From the NCBI RefSeq assembly GCF_001942465.1, contig NZ_MKJY01000221.1, positions 1-58,963 on the forward strand: 58,963 bases of DNA, read 5' to 3'. The position numbers were made by a program, and so were the translations under genes. Under the pieces are notes generated by a model, which was given only the letters and a program-made list of their open reading frames with translations, searched no databases and had not been told where the DNA came from. The DNA comes from Actinomadura sp. CNU-125. Lineage in GTDB: Bacteria > Actinomycetota > Actinomycetes > Streptosporangiales > Streptosporangiaceae. This document shows, one piece after another, positions 9,003 to 18,706 of this stretch; the first letter of the stretch is position 1; every line of letters begins with the position of its first letter.

Positions 9003-10217
9003 TCATAGCGGCGGGTGCACCGTCCCCGACACCTCGCCCAGCGAGATCGTCGCGCCGCCCGCTCCCGGAGCGGACGCCCGCACGGTCACCGTGTCGCCGT
9101 CCTCCAGGAACGCCCGCCGCATCCCGCCGTCGAGCTCCAGCGGCTCCCGGCCGTTCCAGCTCAGCTCCAGCAGGCACCCGCGCTGGGCCCGCTCCGGGCC
9201 CGACACCGTCCCGGACGCGAACAGGTCGCCCGTCCGCAGCGGCGCCCCGTTCACCGTCGCGTGCGCGAGCTGCTGCGGCGACGTCCAGTACATCGACGCG
9301 AACGGCGGCCGCGCCGCGACCCGTCCGTTGATCAGCACCTCCAGGCGCAGATCCAGCCCCCACGGCTCGTCGCACCGCAGATACTGCAGCGGCTCCGGAT
9401 CCTGCGCCGGAGGCTCCACCCGCGCCGCCTCCAGCGCCGCGACCGGCACCACCCACGGCGACACCGACGTCGCGAACGACTTGCTCAGGAACGGCCCCAG
9501 CGGCTGCGACTCCCACGCCTGCAAGTCCCGCGCGCTCCAGTCGTTCACCAGGACGAACCCGAACACGTGGTCGCGGAACGCCCATGTCGGCACGCCCCGT
9601 CCCGTCCCCGACGGGACGCCGGCCACGAACCCGACCTCCGCCTCGAAGTCCAGCCGCAGCGACGGGCCGAACACCGGCTCGTCCTCGTCGCCGGTCCGCC
9701 GCTGCCCGGACGGCCGCACGATCGGCGTCCCCGACGGGTACACCGTCCCCGCACGTCCGTGGTAGGCGACGGGGAGCCGCTTCCAGTTCGCCCCGAGGGC
9801 CGCCCGGTCCGGGCGGAGGATCCGCCCCACGTTCGTCGCGTGATGCTCGGACGAGTAGAAGTCGACGTAGTCGGCCACCTCGAACGGCCGCAGCAACTCG
9901 ACGTCCCCGAGGGGCACGAGATGCGGTCGCACCCGCTCCCGGAAGGCCGCGTCCGTCAGCAGCTGGACCAGCCTGTCCCGGTTCGCCCGCCATGCCGGAC
10001 GTCCGGCGGCCATGAACGCGTTGAGCGACCCGGACGCGAACCAGCGGCGGCCGTCGATCGTCCCGTCCGCCGCCAGCCCCGCCAGATCCAGCACCCGGTC
10101 GCCGATCGCCACCCCGACGCGCGGCAGTTCCCGAGGCCGCGCGAACACCCCGTACGGCAGATTCTCGATGCCGAACCCGCCGTCCGCGGCGCTCTCCACC
10201 CACGATTCGGTCGTCAT
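9003..10217 (-). CDS. fahA: Fumarylacetoacetase
   Basis: 404 residues. It hydrolyses fumarylacetoacetate to fumarate and acetoacetate, the last step of tyrosine/homogentisate breakdown. The N-terminal SH3-like domain is followed by the catalytic FAH fold. The metal and catalytic residues appear in DFYSSEHHATNVG, LDFEAEVGFVAG (ExE), VNDWSARDLQAWE and SGTVSGPE. It begins ATGA inside the stop of the upstream unknown gene, so the two are probably co-translated. No other homogentisate genes lie in the window. Confidence 0.93.
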   Translation of the reverse strand: MTTESWVESAADGGFGIENLPYGVFARPRELPRVGVAIGDRVLDLAGLAADGTIDGRRWFASGSLNAFMAAGRPAWRANRDRLVQLLTDAAFRERVRPHLVPLGDVELLRPFEVADYVDFYSSEHHATNVGRILRPDRAALGANWKRLPVAYHGRAGTVYPSGTPIVRPSGQRRTGDEDEPVFGPSLRLDFEAEVGFVAGVPSGTGRGVPTWAFRDHVFGFVLVNDWSARDLQAWESQPLGPFLSKSFATSVSPWVVPVAALEAARVEPPAQDPEPLQYLRCDEPWGLDLRLEVLINGRVAARPPFASMYWTSPQQLAHATVNGAPLRTGDLFASGTVSGPERAQRGCLLELSWNGREPLELDGGMRRAFLEDGDTVTVRASAPGAGGATISLGEVSGTVHPPL

Positions 10218-11059
10218 GGAGACAGATGTTCCCCAATGTCGCGCGTTCTGACCGGCCCGAGATCATCGAGCCCCCGGAGGAACGCGGCCACATCCGGCAC
10301 CGCGAACCCCACGAACACCCGCCGCACCGCCCCCACGGCATCGCGATCAAGCCCCCGAACCCGCTCCATCAGCCCCTCGCAGCCGTCCGAACGGGCTCGG
10401 AACGAAGCGTCCGGCGCGGCGGCCGTCCGGTCGTTGTGCGGCGAGGCGCGGTCGGCGCGTCCGTCCTGTGCAGACGGCCCGGGGGACGTTCGGGCGTTCG
10501 CGGTGAGGAGGAGGACGCGGAGGAGGAGCGCTGGCGAGGCGTCGGCGGCGGTGCACGTGAACGGGAGGTCGCGCTCCAGGCAGGCCGGGACGAACTCGGC
10601 CGCCTCCTCGGCCCGGAACTCGACCCCGAGCGGAACGCCCCGGGCGCGGGCGGCGGCGATCCGGTCGAGGGACGCCCGCCGGCCGGGGCGGTGCCGGACA
10701 CCGATGAACACGGGCGCGTCCCTGGGCAGCCGCGCGATCGCCACGGCGGTGGCCCGCGCCTGGTCGGCGTCCGGCGGCAGCGCCGCGTGCACCGACACCG
10801 GGCGCACCCGCGGCTCGCCGCGCACGCCGTCCAGGACGCCCGGCAGCGCGTCGTCCGTCCGGGCGTCGGCGACGACCGCGAGATCGAGCAGGTCCTCCGG
10901 GACCAGGTGCCGCCGCAGCTCGGCGAGCCGCGACACCGGGCACCGCAGCCGTCCCGCCGGGGGACGCTCCGCGAATGCCCGGTACGCGCGCAACGCCTCG
11001 TCCGCGGGCGTACCGGGCGCGGCGAGCGCGGCGTCGTCGACGAGCCGCTCGAACACCAT
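10214..11059 (-). CDS. Unknown protein translationally coupled to fumarylacetoacetase
   Basis: 281 residues, soluble, no signal peptide or membrane segment. Alternating hydrophobic strands and helices (LLDLAVVADART, PVSVHAALPPD, APVFIGVRHRPG, GVPLGVEFRAEEAAEF, LPFTCTAADASPALLLRVLL) look like an alpha/beta, possibly TIM-barrel, fold. The stop overlaps the fahA start by four bases, implying a shared transcript and perhaps a related job. I do not recognise the family. One locally poor stretch (residues ~190-230, rich in Arg/Ser/Pro) might reflect sequence error or a disordered loop. Confidence 0.65.
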   Translation of the reverse strand: MVFERLVDDAALAAPGTPADEALRAYRAFAERPPAGRLRCPVSRLAELRRHLVPEDLLDLAVVADARTDDALPGVLDGVRGEPRVRPVSVHAALPPDADQARATAVAIARLPRDAPVFIGVRHRPGRRASLDRIAAARARGVPLGVEFRAEEAAEFVPACLERDLPFTCTAADASPALLLRVLLLTANARTSPGPSAQDGRADRASPHNDRTAAAPDASFRARSDGCEGLMERVRGLDRDAVGAVRRVFVGFAVPDVAAFLRGLDDLGPVRTRDIGEHLSP

Positions 11060-11108
11060 GCCGGAGACCTACCCGCGATGGCGCCCGTGAACGGGCCGCG
11101 GGCGGCCG

Positions 11109-12520
11109 TCAGCCGGCGGGCGGAGTGGGGCCGCTGCGGAAGTTCTCGGACGGCGGCGGGTGCGGCTCCCAGCGGTCGTCCGGGTCCTCGTCCACGGGCC
11201 CACCGGCGTCGGGGTCTTCCGCGGTCGGCGCCGGGGGTTTCGGAGTCGTGATCGTCCAGCCCCGTTACGACGATGTCGGGACGGGTCGTGCGGGCGGGCG
11301 GGCGCGCGTCGCGGGGCGGACGCCGGCGGCGCGGGCCACCTCGACGTCCGTGGGGAGCAGCGCCGGGGCGGGGCGCGGCGGCTCCGCGGGTTCGGCGGCG
11401 GGTTCGGCCGCGGGCTCGTCCGTCCACGCGGGTTCGTACCCGGGCGTCCGGTCATGTCCCCGGGGCGCCTCGGGCTCCGGGTGCGGATCTTCGTCCCACG
11501 CCGCCCCCTGCTCCACCGGGAGTGCGTCGTCCCGCGCGGGGTCGTCGACGTGTTCGGCTTCGGGCCTCGGTGCGGGGACGTGCGCGCGCGGCGGTTCGTC
11601 CGTCCACGTGCGGTCGTGCGGCGTGCGGTCGTGCTGCGCGGGTTCGGGCTCGGGTTCGGCCGGGGGTTCGAGCGCCGGACGGGTCCGCGCCCCCGCTCGT
11701 CGACGTGCGGGCCCACGGGCCCGAAGGCGCGGTCGAACACGGGTTCCGGTTCGTCGAACGCGAGTTCGTCCGGTGCGAGGTCCGGAGCCGGGGCCGGTGC
11801 AGGCACCCGGGCGACATCGACGTGCGCCACATCCATACGCGCCACGTCCATACGCTCCACCTCCCCGCGCCCCATATCGAAACCGGCATCGCCCGGTGCG
11901 GGCGCCACGCCCGGCAGGATGTCGAGACCGGCCGACCGCGCGGCCTCGTCGGCCCCGGCGGCCTCGTCGGGTTCGGCGGGCCCCTCCAGCGCGGGCAGGA
12001 CCTTGACGTGGCCGCGCTGCGTCTCGACGACCTCGACGGCGTCGCCCCCGGGCCGGGCCAGCCGGATCTGCTTGAACAGCGTCATCCACAGCCAGACGGC
12101 GATCATCAGCGTCACGTGCGGGGCGATGGCGACGCCCGCGCGGACCCGGTCGTCGGGCAGCGGGTCGAGGCCCCACACGGCGTCCTGGACGGCCAGCGCG
12201 GCGAGTCCGGCGGCGAGCAGCAGGAGCAGGGCCCAGCGCAGCAGCCGCGTGAACCAGCGGGCGCCCCGGGTGATGGCGAGCGACAGCAGCGTCATCGTGA
12301 TCAGCGCGTCGGCCATCGCGGGGTAGATCGGCGCCCAGCGTTCGTCCACCCGCCCGGCGACGGCCAGGTCGCGCAGCGTGTCGTAGGTGAGCGCGAAGGC
12401 GCCGGCGGCGAGCGCGGCGACGACGAGCCCGGCGAGCGCGGTGAGCAGCCGGCGCTGGCCCCGCGTGTAGCGGGGGCCGCCGGACCGGATTGTGGCGGAC
12501 GTGGCGGGGTCGGTTGGCAT
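11109..12520 (-). CDS. DUF2637-type membrane protein with long acidic/proline-rich tail (several apparent frameshifts)
   Basis: The N-terminal ~130 residues hold four membrane segments (LLTALAGLVVAALAAGAFAL, ADALITMTLLSLAI, ALLLLLAAGLAALAV, VTLMIAVWLWMTLF), the DUF2637 layout also seen in SpdB-like transfer proteins. The tail contains MDVARMDVAHVDVAR-type repeats and Pro/Glu-rich sequence (EPPAEPEPEPAQ, EPAAEPAAEPAEP). The plausible acidic frame switches near 11700, near 11290 and near 11245, ending ENFRSGPTPPAG at 11109. Without those corrections the tail turns into an Arg/Pro-rich shadow frame. A conjugation role is not implied, since chromosomal copies without transfer genes are common. 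Confidence 0.6.
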
Positions 12521-12720
12521 GGCTCTCGTTCCGGGGAGGTGCGCCTTGTGGGTGATCCTCCAGCGAGGTTAGCCAGCCCGGGCGCCGCAGACTGCCCACT
12601 TCACCGTGATCATCTCGCGCTGCGTACGTTATGGGCCTCGACGTACGGTATGGAGAAACGTTCAGTAGGGAGGGGCGATCCCGTGCAGCGTGCAGTAGAT
12701 CGCAGGCGCGGGGCGCGCGC

Positions 12721-13497
12721 ATGCCCGCGGGTCCGGCGCCGTCCGGCCGGGTAGCGCGGTGGTGGTCTCCGGGGGAGCCGGACGGCTCGGCGCACCCGTC
12801 CGGACGTTCGACGCGGCGTCCGGCCCGGCGCGCCGCACTGGGCTGGCTGCCGCGTCCCGGTGCTGGCCGCGGCGCTGCTGACCCCGCTCGCGGTGTGGGC
12901 GCTGGTCACCGGCCGGTGGGGGCTCGGGACGGCCGCGGCGCTGCTCGGCATGGCGTACGCGGGCGCGCGGGCTGGATCGCCGGACGGGACGGCCTGTGGT
13001 CGGGCGTCCGCGTGGCGGTCCTGCACATCGAGGGCGTGGCCGTCCGGATGCGAAGCGACGCGGTCGAGTACGGGTGGGACGAACTGGTGTCGGTGACGGT
13101 CTCGGGCGTCCAGTACGGTTCGCGCGTCCGTTGGCGGTTCACGGTCGCCGCGGCGGACGGACGCGTCCTGTGGCTCGGCGATCCGCTGCCCGACGTGCGG
13201 GAACTCGGTGAGGCGGTCGCCGCGGAGGTGACCGACCGGACGGTCGCGCGGCATCTGGAATCGGTCCGGACGGGCGAGATCGTGCGGCTCGGGCCGTTCA
13301 CGGTCGATCTGGACGGTGTGGAGAAGGACGGCGAGCGGCTGCCGTGGAGATCCGTCCGGGACGTCGGGATCGACAACGGGCTCGTGTCGGTGACGGCGCC
13401 GGGCGCGACGCTGGCCGCGCTCGCCGGGCAGGTGCCGGACGCGCTCGCCTTCACCGCCCTGTGCGCCGAGGTCGGCGGCCTGCACGACGCGTCCTAG
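12721..13497 (+). CDS. Membrane-anchored PH-like domain protein (two or more apparent frameshifts)
   Basis: A short N-terminus is followed by two adjacent membrane segments (VLAAALLTPLAVWALVTG, LGTAAALLGMAYAGARA) and two beta-rich repeats (VLHIEGVAVRMRSDAVEYGW; EIVRLGPFTVDLDGVEKDG) resembling bacterial PH domains. The hydrophobic part is in a different frame from both its flanks: shifts near 12857 and 12972 restore one protein. The start is unsure. ATG at 12721 is used, but GTG at 12683, which follows a good GGAGGGG site in another frame, may be the real one if a further base is missing. No specific function can be given. Confidence 0.5.
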   Translation: MPAGPAPSGRVARWWSPGEPDGSAHPSGRSTRRPARRAALGWLPRPGAGRGAADPARGVGAGHRPVGARDGRGAARHGVRGRAGWIAGRDGLWSGVRVAVLHIEGVAVRMRSDAVEYGWDELVSVTVSGVQYGSRVRWRFTVAAADGRVLWLGDPLPDVRELGEAVAAEVTDRTVARHLESVRTGEIVRLGPFTVDLDGVEKDGERLPWRSVRDVGIDNGLVSVTAPGATLAALAGQVPDALAFTALCAEVGGLHDAS

Positions 13498-13627
13498 AAG
13501 ATTTTCTGGAGAGAATGTCGAGGACGCGGCCCCGGCTCCGATCCTTCCGTGCCGGCCGCCGAAACGCGGCGGCCGGACGTGCCGCCGGGCCGCGGCGGCA
13601 CGACGCGAACAAAGGAGACGATGACTC

Positions 13628-14002
13628 GTGAAGTACATGCTGCTGATCTTCAATCGGCCCGGTTTCGTCGAGGAACTGACCGAGGACGAGCGCACCGCGC
13701 TGTTCGGCGAGGTCGACGGGCTCATGAAGGAACTCGCCGACTCGGGCGAGTGGGTCGGCGGGGAGGCGCTGGCCGACCCGTCCGAGACCCGGACGGTCCG
13801 TGCGGCCGGCCCCGCCGGGGCGCCGCCCGTCGTGACCGACGGGCCGTTCGTCGAGGCCAAGGAGCAGTTCGCCGGGTACCTCACCGTCGACTGCGACTCG
13901 CTCGACCGGGCCGTGGAGATCGCGTCCCGCTGGCCGGACGTCCGGTTCGGCGGCCGCATGGAGGTCCGGGCGGTCATGGGCGAATCAGGGACGGAGATGT
14001 GA
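13628..14002 (+). CDS. DGPF/YCII-related protein linked to ECF42 sigma factor
   Basis: 124 residues with the YCII fold. Family marks are MKYMLLIF at the start and TDGPFVEAKEQFAGY, the DGPF signature. DGPF proteins accompany ECF42-type sigma factors in actinobacteria. Their biochemical role is unknown, though the fold is related to dehydrochlorinases. It overlaps the sigma gene by GTGA, so the pair is co-translated. GTG start follows GGAGACG. Confidence 0.9.
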   Translation: MKYMLLIFNRPGFVEELTEDERTALFGEVDGLMKELADSGEWVGGEALADPSETRTVRAAGPAGAPPVVTDGPFVEAKEQFAGYLTVDCDSLDRAVEIASRWPDVRFGGRMEVRAVMGESGTEM

Positions 14003-15268
14003 CGTCCCCGGGGACGCCCCGAACCGCCGCGATCGAGGAGGTGCTGCGGGAGCTCGCGCCGCAGGTCCTCGGCACGCTCGTCCGGCGGCACGGCGCGGGC
14101 GCGTTCGGCGCGTGCGAGGACGCCGTGCAGGAGGCGCTGCTCGCCGCGGCCGTCCAGTGGCCGGAGCGGGGCGTCCCCGAGCAGGCGCGCGGCTGGCTGG
14201 TGACCGTCGCGTCCCGGCGGCTCACCGACCAGTGGCGCAGCGAGCGCGCCCGCCGCGACCGCGAGGCGGCGGCCGCCCACGAGGCCCCCGCGCACGACGA
14301 CTCCCGCCGACGCCGACCGGGTCGCCGACCGCGACGACGCCCTCACCCTGCTGTTCCTCTGCTGCCATCCGGCGCTGACGCCGTCGTCGCAGGTCGCGCT
14401 GACCCTCCGCGCGGTCGGCGGGCTCACCACCGCGCAGATCGCCCGCGCGTTCCTCGTCCCGGAGGCGACGATGGCGCAGCGGATCAGCCGCGCCAAGCAG
14501 AAGATCAAGGCGGCCGGGGCCCGGTTCGCGCCGCCCCCGCCGGACGAACGGGACGCGCGCCTCCGCGCCGTCCTGCACGTCCTCTACCTGATCTTCAACG
14601 AGGGGTACACCGCGTCCGGCGGCCCCGACCTGCAGCACGCCGACCTGACCGCCGAGGCGATCCGGCTGACCCGCGGCCTGCACCGGCTGCTGCCGGGCGA
14701 CGGCGAGGTCGCCGGGCTGCTCGCGCTCATGCTGCTCACCGACGCGCGCCGCGCCGCCCGCAGCGGCCCCGGCGGCGCGCTCGTCCCGCTCGCCGAGCAG
14801 GACCGGACGCGCTGGGACCGCGCGGCCATCGCCGAGGGGACGACGCTGATCACCGACGCGCTCACCTGGTCGCCGCCCGGCCCGTACCAGCTGCAGGCGG
14901 CGATCGCGGCCGTGCACGCGGAGGCGGAGCACGCCGACGACACCGACTGGCGGCAGATCCTCGCGCTCTACCGCGTGCTGTCCCACCTCGCGCCGAACCC
15001 GATGGTCACCCTGAACGAGGCGGTGGCGCTCGCGATGGTCGACGGTCCCCGCGCCGGGCTCGACCTGCTCGCCGGACTCGACGGCGACGAGCGCGTCGCC
15101 GGGCACCACCGGCTCGCGGCCGTCCGCGCCCACTTGCTGGAACGGGCCGGCGACCCGGCCGCCGCCCGCGCGGAGTACCGGCGGGCCGCGCGCGCCACCA
15201 CGAGCCGTCCCGAACAGCGCTACCTGCAAGCCCGGATCGCCGGGCTCGCCCATGGCGGAGAAGACTGA
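13999..15268 (+). CDS. ECF42-type RNA polymerase sigma factor with C-terminal extension (one apparent frameshift)
   Basis: Region 2 (ACEDAVQEALLAAAVQWPE, RGWLVTVASRRLTDQWR) and region 4 (GGLTTAQIARAFLVPEATM, AQRISRAKQKIK) are followed by a ~230-residue helical extension with paired helices (RAVLHVLYLIFNEGYTASGG, NPMVTLNEAVALAM, AEYRRAARATTSRPEQRYL), as in ECF42 sigma factors that carry a TPR-like tail instead of a separate anti-sigma factor. The frame breaks near 14305, between AHEAPAHDDS and DADRVADRDDALTLL; net one extra base. With its DGPF partner just upstream this is a standard ECF42 locus. Its target genes in this organism are unknown. Confidence 0.85.
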
Positions 15269-15328
15269 CTCCACGCGGTCTTCTCGTGGGGCCCGCACGG
15301 GTCGACCCTGATCCAATAACCTGGGCCT

Positions 15329-16714
15329 GTGAGTCTGCGCCTTTACGACACCGGTACCCGTAGCGTCCGCACGTTCAAGCCCCTGGAAGAGGGCCGTGTG
15401 GGGATGTACGTGTGCGGTGCCACGCCGCAGGCCGCACCCCACATCGGCCACCTCCGCTCCGGCGTCATCTACGACGTCCTGCTCCGCTGGCTGAACGCGT
15501 CCGGCTACGACGTGACGTTCGCGCGCAACGTCACCGACGTCGACGACAAGATCATCGCGGTCGCCGCCGAGCAGGGCGTCCCGTGGTTCGCCGTCGCCGA
15601 GGGCAACCAGCGCACCTTCAACCGCGGCTACGACCTGCTCGGCTGCCTCCCGCCCACGATCGAGCCGCGCGCCACCGGGCACGTCCCGGAGATGATCGTG
15701 CTGATGCGGCGGCTGATCGACGCCGGGCACGCCTACGCCGCGGACGGCGACGTCTACTTCGACGTCAAATCCTGGGCCGATCAGTACGGCGAACTGTCCA
15801 ACCAGCGGCTCGACAACATGCGCTCGGCCGGGGACACCCCCAACGAGGACCTCAAGCGCGACCCCCGCGACTTCGCACTGTGGAAGGGCGCGAAGCCCGG
15901 CGAACCGTCCTGGGAGACGCCGTGGGGCGACGGCCGTCCCGGCTGGCACCTCGAATGCTCCGCCATGGCGACCAAGTACCTCGGCGCCACGTTCGACATC
16001 CACGGCGGCGGCGTCGACCTGATCTTCCCCCACCACGAGAACGAGATCGCCCAGTCCCGCGCCGCGGGCGACGACTTCGCCCGCTACTGGCTGCACAACG
16101 GCCTGCTCACCGTCGACGGCGAGAAGATGAGCAAGTCGATCGGCAACGTCGTCCTGCTGACCGACCTGCTCGGCCGGGCCCGCCCCGCCGAGATCCGCTA
16201 CTACCTCGCGTCGGCGCACTACCGCTCCCTCATGGACTACACCGACGCCTCGCTCGCCGAGGCCGTCTCCGCCTACCAGCGGATCGAGGGCTTCGTCACC
16301 CGCGCCGCCGAACTCGTCGGCCCGGGAGAACCCGGCGAACTCCCCGAAGCCTTCGTCGCCGCGATGGACGACGACCTCGGCGTCCCGCAGGCGCTCGCCG
16401 TCCTGCACGACACCGTCCGGCAGGGGAACAACGCGCTCGCGCACGACGCCGACGTCCGCGGGCACCTCGCGGCCGTCCGGGCGATGTCCGGCGCGCTCGG
16501 CCTCGACCCGCTCTCGGACGAGTGGGCGCGGACGGACGACGACCTGCGGCCCGTCGTCGACGCCCTCGTCGGCGTCGCCCTCGAACAGCGGCAGGCGGCG
16601 CGCGCGCGGAAGGACTACGCGGCCGCCGACGCCATCCGCGACGGCCTCACCGCCGCCGGGATCGTCGTCGAGGACACCCCGCACGGCGCCCGCTGGGAAC
16701 TCAAGAAGGACTGA
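15329..16714 (+). CDS. cysS: Cysteinyl-tRNA synthetase (CysS or its paralogue MshC-like; CysS preferred)
   Basis: 461 residues, class I synthetase. HIGH motif is [14 protein letters not shown] is [10 protein letters not shown]. Zinc ligands come from VCGAT, the LECSA cysteine and the FPHHENE histidine. The C-terminal DALR-type helical domain is followed by an anticodon-binding end. MshC of mycothiol synthesis is similar but shorter (about 410) and lacks this end, so CysS is favoured, and the rlmB neighbour also fits CysS. The GTG at 15329 has no clear ribosome site, but TAACCT sits 7 bases before it, compatible with a leaderless transcript. Confidence 0.95.
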   Translation: MSLRLYDTGTRSVRTFKPLEEGRVGMYVCGATPQAAPHIGHLRSGVIYDVLLRWLNASGYDVTFARNVTDVDDKIIAVAAEQGVPWFAVAEGNQRTFNRGYDLLGCLPPTIEPRATGHVPEMIVLMRRLIDAGHAYAADGDVYFDVKSWADQYGELSNQRLDNMRSAGDTPNEDLKRDPRDFALWKGAKPGEPSWETPWGDGRPGWHLECSAMATKYLGATFDIHGGGVDLIFPHHENEIAQSRAAGDDFARYWLHNGLLTVDGEKMSKSIGNVVLLTDLLGRARPAEIRYYLASAHYRSLMDYTDASLAEAVSAYQRIEGFVTRAAELVGPGEPGELPEAFVAAMDDDLGVPQALAVLHDTVRQGNNALAHDADVRGHLAAVRAMSGALGLDPLSDEWARTDDDLRPVVDALVGVALEQRQAARARKDYAAADAIRDGLTAAGIVVEDTPHGARWELKKD

Positions 16715-16777
16715 GCCCCCGCTCGCCCCGGATAAACTGGGACGTTGGATTTCGGCGACGTCGCGAGGGGCAGGACC

Positions 16778-17691
16778 ATGGCCAAGGGCAAGGGCAAGGG
16801 ACCCACACCGAAGGCCGAGGACCGGCACTGGCACGGCAAGCGCCAGAAGGCCCGGGCCGTCAAGAGCGCCAAGCGCACCGGCACGCCCACCGTCGGGCCG
16901 GGCGCCCGCAGGCCCGCGGCCGACGACCGCGCCCGCCCGTCCCGTCCGGCCGGGGCCCGCCGCGCCAACGGCGAGGTCCCCGAGCTGGTCACCGGCCGCA
17001 ACCCGGTGCTGGAGGCGCTCCGCGCCGGCGTGCCCGGAACGGCCCTCTACGTCACCTCCGGCACCGACGACCGCGTCCGCGAGGCGATCCAGCTCGCCGC
17101 CGACCGGAACGTCCCGCTCCTCGAAACCGGCAAGAACGAACTCGACCGGCTCACCGACGGCGCCGTCCACCAGGGCATCGCCCTCCAGGTGCGCCCCTAC
17201 CGGTACGCGCACCCCGACGACCTCCTCAAGGGCGCCGCGCCGCTCATCGTCGCGGTGGACGGAATCACCGACCCCCGCAACCTCGGCGCGATCGTCCGCT
17301 CCGCCGCCGCGTTCGGCGCGTCCGGCGTGGTCGTCCCCGAACGCCGCGCCGCGGGCGTCAACGCCGGCGCCTGGAAGACGTCCGCGGGCACCCTCGCCAG
17401 CGTCCCGGTCGCCCAGGCGACCAACCTCACCCGGCAGCTCAAGGCCTACCAGAAGGCCGGCTGCTTCGTCGCCGGACTGGACGCGCGCGGCGGCGTCACC
17501 GTCGCCGACCTCGAAGTCGCCGGGGGCCCGTTCGTCCTGGTCGTCGGCTCCGAGGGCAAGGGCCTCGGCCGGCTCGTCGCCGACACCTGCGACATGCTCG
17601 CCACGATCCCGATGCCCGGCGCCGCGGAGTCCCTCACGCGGGCGTCGCCGCGGGAATCGCGCTCTACGAGGTGAGCCGCCGCCGCTCGTGA
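16778..17691 (+). CDS. rlmB: 23S rRNA (guanosine-2'-O-)-methyltransferase RlmB (C-terminal frameshift)
   Basis: SpoU-family RNA methyltransferase. A Lys/Arg-rich N-terminal leader ([17 protein letters not shown]) typical of actinobacterial homologues is followed by the substrate-binding domain ([14 protein letters not shown]) and the knotted SPOUT domain ([43 protein letters not shown]). The final motif should read [14 protein letters not shown]; one base is missing near 17632, so the literal frame diverts and stops at 17674. The corrected frame ends EVSRRRS at 17691. Losing this motif would destroy the AdoMet site, which argues for a sequence error. ATG follows GAGGGGCAGG. TAAACT at 16733-16738 is a plausible -10. 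Confidence 0.9.
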
Positions 17692-17703
17692 ACCTCGACG
17701 GGA

Positions 17704-18048
17704 TCAAGGCAAGACGCTGACGGGCCGGACCTCGATCGGCAACCCCGTGACCTGCGCGTACCGTGCGGCCAACCGCAACGCCGCGTCCCGGTCCACGGCC
17801 TCGACCACCGCGAAGCCCCCGACGCACTCGTCCGCCTCCGCGTAAGCCCCGTCCCTGGCCACGCACTCGTCGCCGCGCATCCGCACCACCGTGCTCTCCC
17901 GCGGCGCCTCCAACCCGGCCCCGAAGATCCAGTTCTCCGACAGCTCCAGGTCCCGCCGCAGATCCTTCAACTCCGCCATGATCAGCTCCAGCTCGTCCGG
18001 CGGCGGCGTCACACCCACGGGCTGGATGATGTTGAGCACGAACCGCAC
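17704..18048 (-). CDS. YCII-family protein
   Basis: 114 residues. Begins VRFVLNIIQPVG and carries the YCII ending GGFAVVEAVDRDAALRLAAR followed by IEVRPV. The DGPF motif is altered to RDGAYAEADE. It is a second, diverged member of the family found beside the ECF42 sigma gene 3 kb away. It is convergent with rlmB and ends 12 bases from it. GTG at 18048 is preferred to more distant starts because it gives the family's normal N-terminus. Role unknown. Confidence 0.8.
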   Translation of the reverse strand: MRFVLNIIQPVGVTPPPDELELIMAELKDLRRDLELSENWIFGAGLEAPRESTVVRMRGDECVARDGAYAEADECVGGFAVVEAVDRDAALRLAARYAQVTGLPIEVRPVSVLP

Positions 18049-18162
18049 GACACTGCCCCCCTCGAACCGGCCGACACCCCCACACTCCCCGGCTCGCGCC
18101 CGTCCAACCCCGATCCCGCCGCGCACACTCGTCCCGCGTCGACTACGATGCGGGAGAGCCGC

Positions 18163-18235
18163 GCCGGCGTAGCTCAATTGGCAGAGCATCTGTCTTGTAA
18201 ACAGAAGGTTAGGGGTTCAAGTCCCCTCGCCGGCT
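18163..18235 (+). tRNA. tRNA-Thr (anticodon TGT)
   Basis: Complete cloverleaf: 7-bp acceptor stem (18163-18169 with 18228-18234), D-arm GCTC/GAGC, anticodon stem TCTGT/ACAGA with loop CTTGTAA giving anticodon TGT at 18196-18198, T-arm AGGGG/CCCCT with TTCAAGT loop, discriminator T. CCA is not encoded. Its 3' part from the anticodon loop onward is repeated at 22266, so it served as an integration site. Confidence 0.98.
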
Positions 18236-18237
18236 CC
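18194..18237 (+). repeat. attachment-site repeat, tRNA-proximal copy
   Basis: 44 bases from the anticodon loop to two bases past the tRNA end, identical to 22266-22309. Core sites starting at the anticodon loop are typical of tyrosine integrases. Confidence 0.85.
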
Positions 18238-18243
18238 CACGTC

Positions 18244-18277
18244 AAAGCCCCCTTCCGATCTTGGAAGGGGGCTTTTT
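18244..18277 (+). terminator. tRNA-Thr terminator
   Basis: 13-bp perfect stem (AAAGCCCCCTTCC with its complement), 6-base loop and a T5 tract immediately following. A classical intrinsic terminator just after the tRNA. Confidence 0.9.
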
Positions 18278-18329
18278 GCTAACAGGAGCGTCTACGCGGC
18301 GCCGGGTTGTCCGCGTTGCGCCGAGTGAT

Positions 18330-18706
18330 CAGCGTCGCCATGACCGAGGAGACCGTATCCGGGTGGATAGGTTCGCCCCACCCACTAGCGAAGACGTAGC
18401 CGTCATTCGGGCCCTTCCAGGCATCACCGACCTTGAGCTTGTCGGCGTTCTGACCAGCCCGATGGCATCGACGTCACCGCCATATGGGTGCACAGCGACC
18501 TCGACACGATGCACGAGTACATCGAGCTACGCGACGCCCCGCGCCACGGACGAAAGCTAGCCCACTGGGACGAGTACGCCAGCACCCTCAACACCACCGC
18601 CCCACCCGAGGCCGCACACCGCACCACCGACAACCACCAAGGCGTAGCCATCAGCCTCGCCGACCAGCCCAGCCCAGCTAACGCCTTGACTGTCGAGCAG
18701 AGGTAG
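18330..18706 (+). pseudogene. Remnant protein gene in the island (frameshifted)
   Basis: Coding-like sequence in two frames: SEDVAVIRALPGITDLELVG in one, then from about 18455 DGIDVTAIWVHSDLDTMHEY and WDEYASTLNTTAPPEAAH in another, ending at 18706. One indel joins them. No start with a ribosome site is convincing, so the 5' end is a guess. It overlaps the tail of the opposite-strand membrane protein gene. Not recognised; perhaps cargo of the integrated element. Confidence 0.4.

Noticed and set aside
11109..12520. A conjugation (Spd) gene
   Set aside because: DUF2637 alone is common on chromosomes and no other transfer gene is near.
14222..18085. A very long open frame on the minus strand (about 1290 codons)
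   Set aside because: It lies opposite the ECF42, cysS and rlmB genes, has no motif, and is a high-GC shadow frame.
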